In this document: positions 62,719 through 64,000 of the stretch, piece by piece
Numbering within the stretch: position 1 is the stretch's first letter
Layout of the letters: each line of letters starts with the position of its first letter
Origin: Clostridia bacterium
GTDB lineage: Bacteria; Bacillota; Clostridia; Oscillospirales; Acutalibacteraceae
Length of the DNA: 64,000 nucleotides
Direction of reading: 5' to 3'
Assembly: GCA_017380575.1 (NCBI GenBank)
Contig: JAFODS010000074.1
Coordinates: 19,565-83,564, forward strand
Translations under genes and position numbers: made by a program
The notes under the pieces: generated by a model
The model's database searches: none
What the model was told of the DNA's origin: nothing
The model's input: the letters and a program-made list of their open reading frames with translations, nothing else

Positions 62719-63897
62719 TTAAAGAGCTGATTTCAACTCGTCAACCTTATCTGTTTTCTCCCAGGGAAGGTCGATGTCTGTTCTGCCCATATGTCCGTAT
62801 GCAGCTGTCTGCTGGTAAATCGGACGGCGAAGACCGAGGTTATCAATGATTGCAGCGGGACGAAGGTCGAATACCTTGTTTACTGCATCTGCAAGCTCAG
62901 CGTTTGAAACCTTGCCTGTACCGAATGCGTCAACCATAACCGAAACAGGCTTTGCAACACCGATAGCGTATGCAAGCTGAACCTCACACTTGTTTGCAAG
63001 TCCTGCCGCAACGATGTTCTTTGCGATGTAACGGCACATATATGCTGCTGAACGGTCAACTTTTGTCGGGTCCTTACCGCTGAAAGCACCGCCGCCGTGA
63101 CGTGAATATCCGCCGTATGTATCAACGATAATCTTACGGCCTGTAAGACCTGAGTCGCCCTGCGGACCGCCTGTTACGAATCTGCCTGTGGGGTTAACGT
63201 AAATCTTTGTGTTTTCGTCGATGAGTGAAGCATCGATTGTCGGCTTGATTACGAGGTTGATAACGTCCTCACGGATTTTGTCAAGCTCAACGTCAGCACT
63301 GTGCTGTGATGAAACAACGATAGCGTCAATTCTTACAACCTTGTCGTCATCATATTCAACTGTAACCTGAGTCTTACCGTCTGCACGAAGGTAACCGAGG
63401 TTGCCGTTTTCTCTTTCTTCTGTGAGCTTGAGAGCAAGCTTGTGAGCGAGTGAAATCGGCATCGGCATAAGCTCGGGTGTTTCGTCACAAGCGTAACCGA
63501 ACATCATACCCTGGTCGCCTGCACCGTGAAGGTTGTACTTGTCCTCTTCACCGCCCTTGAGCTCGAATGAAGCGTCAACGCCCATTGCGATGTCGCCTGA
63601 CTGCTTGTCAAGTGAAGTAAGAATTGCACAAGTGTTACCGTCGAAGCCTTTTTCTGCACTGTCATAACCGATGTCACAGATAACCTTACGTGCGATTGCG
63701 GGAATGTCGATGTTAGCTGAAGTTGAAATTTCACCCATTACGAGCACCATACCTGTTGTACAGCATGTTTCGCAAGCAACACGACCCTTCGGATCCTGAG
63801 CAAGGATTGCGTCAAGCACTGCGTCGGAAATCTGGTCACAGATTTTATCGGGATGTCCTTTTGTTACTGATTCTGATGAAAAAAGATGTTTTGCCAT
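62719..63897 (-). CDS. metK: S-adenosylmethionine synthetase
   Basis: MetK (392 residues) makes SAM from methionine and ATP. The N-terminal [31 protein letters not shown] and the glycine-rich [19 protein letters not shown] signatures are intact. ATG at 63897 follows AGGAGG; the 31-codon extension upstream runs through the riboswitch and is rejected. Controlled by the SAM-I riboswitch in its leader. Confidence 0.97.
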   Translation of the reverse strand: MAKHLFSSESVTKGHPDKICDQISDAVLDAILAQDPKGRVACETCCTTGMVLVMGEISTSANIDIPAIARKVICDIGYDSAEKGFDGNTCAILTSLDKQSGDIAMGVDASFELKGGEEDKYNLHGAGDQGMMFGYACDETPELMPMPISLAHKLALKLTEERENGNLGYLRADGKTQVTVEYDDDKVVRIDAIVVSSQHSADVELDKIREDVINLVIKPTIDASLIDENTKIYVNPTGRFVTGGPQGDSGLTGRKIIVDTYGGYSRHGGGAFSGKDPTKVDRSAAYMCRYIAKNIVAAGLANKCEVQLAYAIGVAKPVSVMVDAFGTGKVSNAELADAVNKVFDLRPAAIIDNLGLRRPIYQQTAAYGHMGRTDIDLPWEKTDKVDELKSAL

Positions 63898-63919
63898 TTT
63901 AAAAGTCCTCCTTTGTCGA

Positions 63920-63949
63920 AAAAAACGCTCCCGGCACAAACCGAGAGCT
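63920..63949 (-). terminator. Riboswitch-controlled terminator of metK
   Basis: Minus strand hairpin GCTCTCGG/CCGGGAGC followed by GTTTTTTTC, between the aptamer and the metK ribosome binding site. Confidence 0.85.
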
Positions 63950-63956
63950 GTAAAGA

Positions 63957-64000
63957 ACTTATCTTTCGGTTGCACCGCAGGATTTAGCACCTTGCTTAAC
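63957..64000 (-). ncRNA. SAM-I (S-box) riboswitch, 3' part only, cut by the window edge
   Basis: The minus strand reads AAGGTGCTAAATCCTGC and then GAAAGATAAG, the conserved 3' half of the S-box aptamer. The 5' half lies beyond 64000. SAM binding is expected to promote the adjacent terminator. Confidence 0.85.

Overview
The window looks like a chromosomal segment of an anaerobic, low-to-mid G+C, Gram-positive gut Clostridium relative, probably in or near the Ruminococcaceae/Oscillospirales. This is inferred from strong AGGAGG ribosome binding sites, a clostridial rnfCDGEAB ion pump, a T-box leader, a SAM-I riboswitch, L27 with a Prp-cleaved leader, dockerin and cohesin-like modules, and CxxC-repeat, DUF4474 and DUF11 proteins. 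No rRNA, tRNA, transposase, phage or CRISPR was seen.

Layout. 1-1.2 kb: a HAD phosphatase and a DUF2809 membrane protein. 1.2-8.3 kb (minus): a nine-gene operon, apbE, NusG-II protein, Gx transporter, rnfC-D-G-E-A-B. 8.4-11.9 kb: a secreted cohesin-like/CxxC-repeat/Big_2 protein diverging from a class B penicillin-binding protein. 12-14 kb: rpsB and tsf. 14.1-15 kb: a dockerin protein. 15-16.1 kb (minus): rplU-prp-rpmA. 16.1-20.8 kb (minus): an M16 peptidase pair, lgt, folD, PspC. 21-22.5 kb: a membrane-anchored cohesin-like protein. 22.6-24.9 kb: small membrane and regulatory genes including a DtxR-type repressor. 25-26.5 kb: two MgtC proteins. 26.5-28.7 kb: a GH78 rhamnosidase. 28.8-29.7 kb: cysK. 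29.9-32.3 kb: two envelope proteins. 33-41.9 kb: argG-argH-argF-carA-carB. 41.9-47.9 kb: a DUF11 protein and a 1559-residue modular secreted protein. 48-50.5 kb: a T-box leader with metY-metA. 50.5-52.6 kb: VanZ and an orphan peptide-binding lipoprotein. 52.8-57.6 kb: rmuC and a double phosphoesterase. 57.6-61.7 kb: mfd and a HAD gene. 62.7-64 kb: metK behind a SAM-I riboswitch cut by the window edge.

The most unusual locus is the arginine cluster. CarA has lost the glutaminase cysteine (Gly246) and histidine (Gln329), so the enzyme is predicted to use free ammonia. CarB is fused in frame to a diaminopimelate-epimerase-like domain whose first catalytic cysteine is Ala. ArgR-like palindromes lie upstream of argG. 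Other notable points are two related cohesin-like modules alongside two dockerin proteins, and three short non-coding elements that share the same palindromic ends but carry unrelated interiors.

Functionally, the Rnf operon supplies both its flavinylation enzyme and membrane electron transfer. The methionine genes are controlled at two points, tRNA charging for synthesis and SAM for metK. The secreted proteins suggest a surface adapted to glycans.
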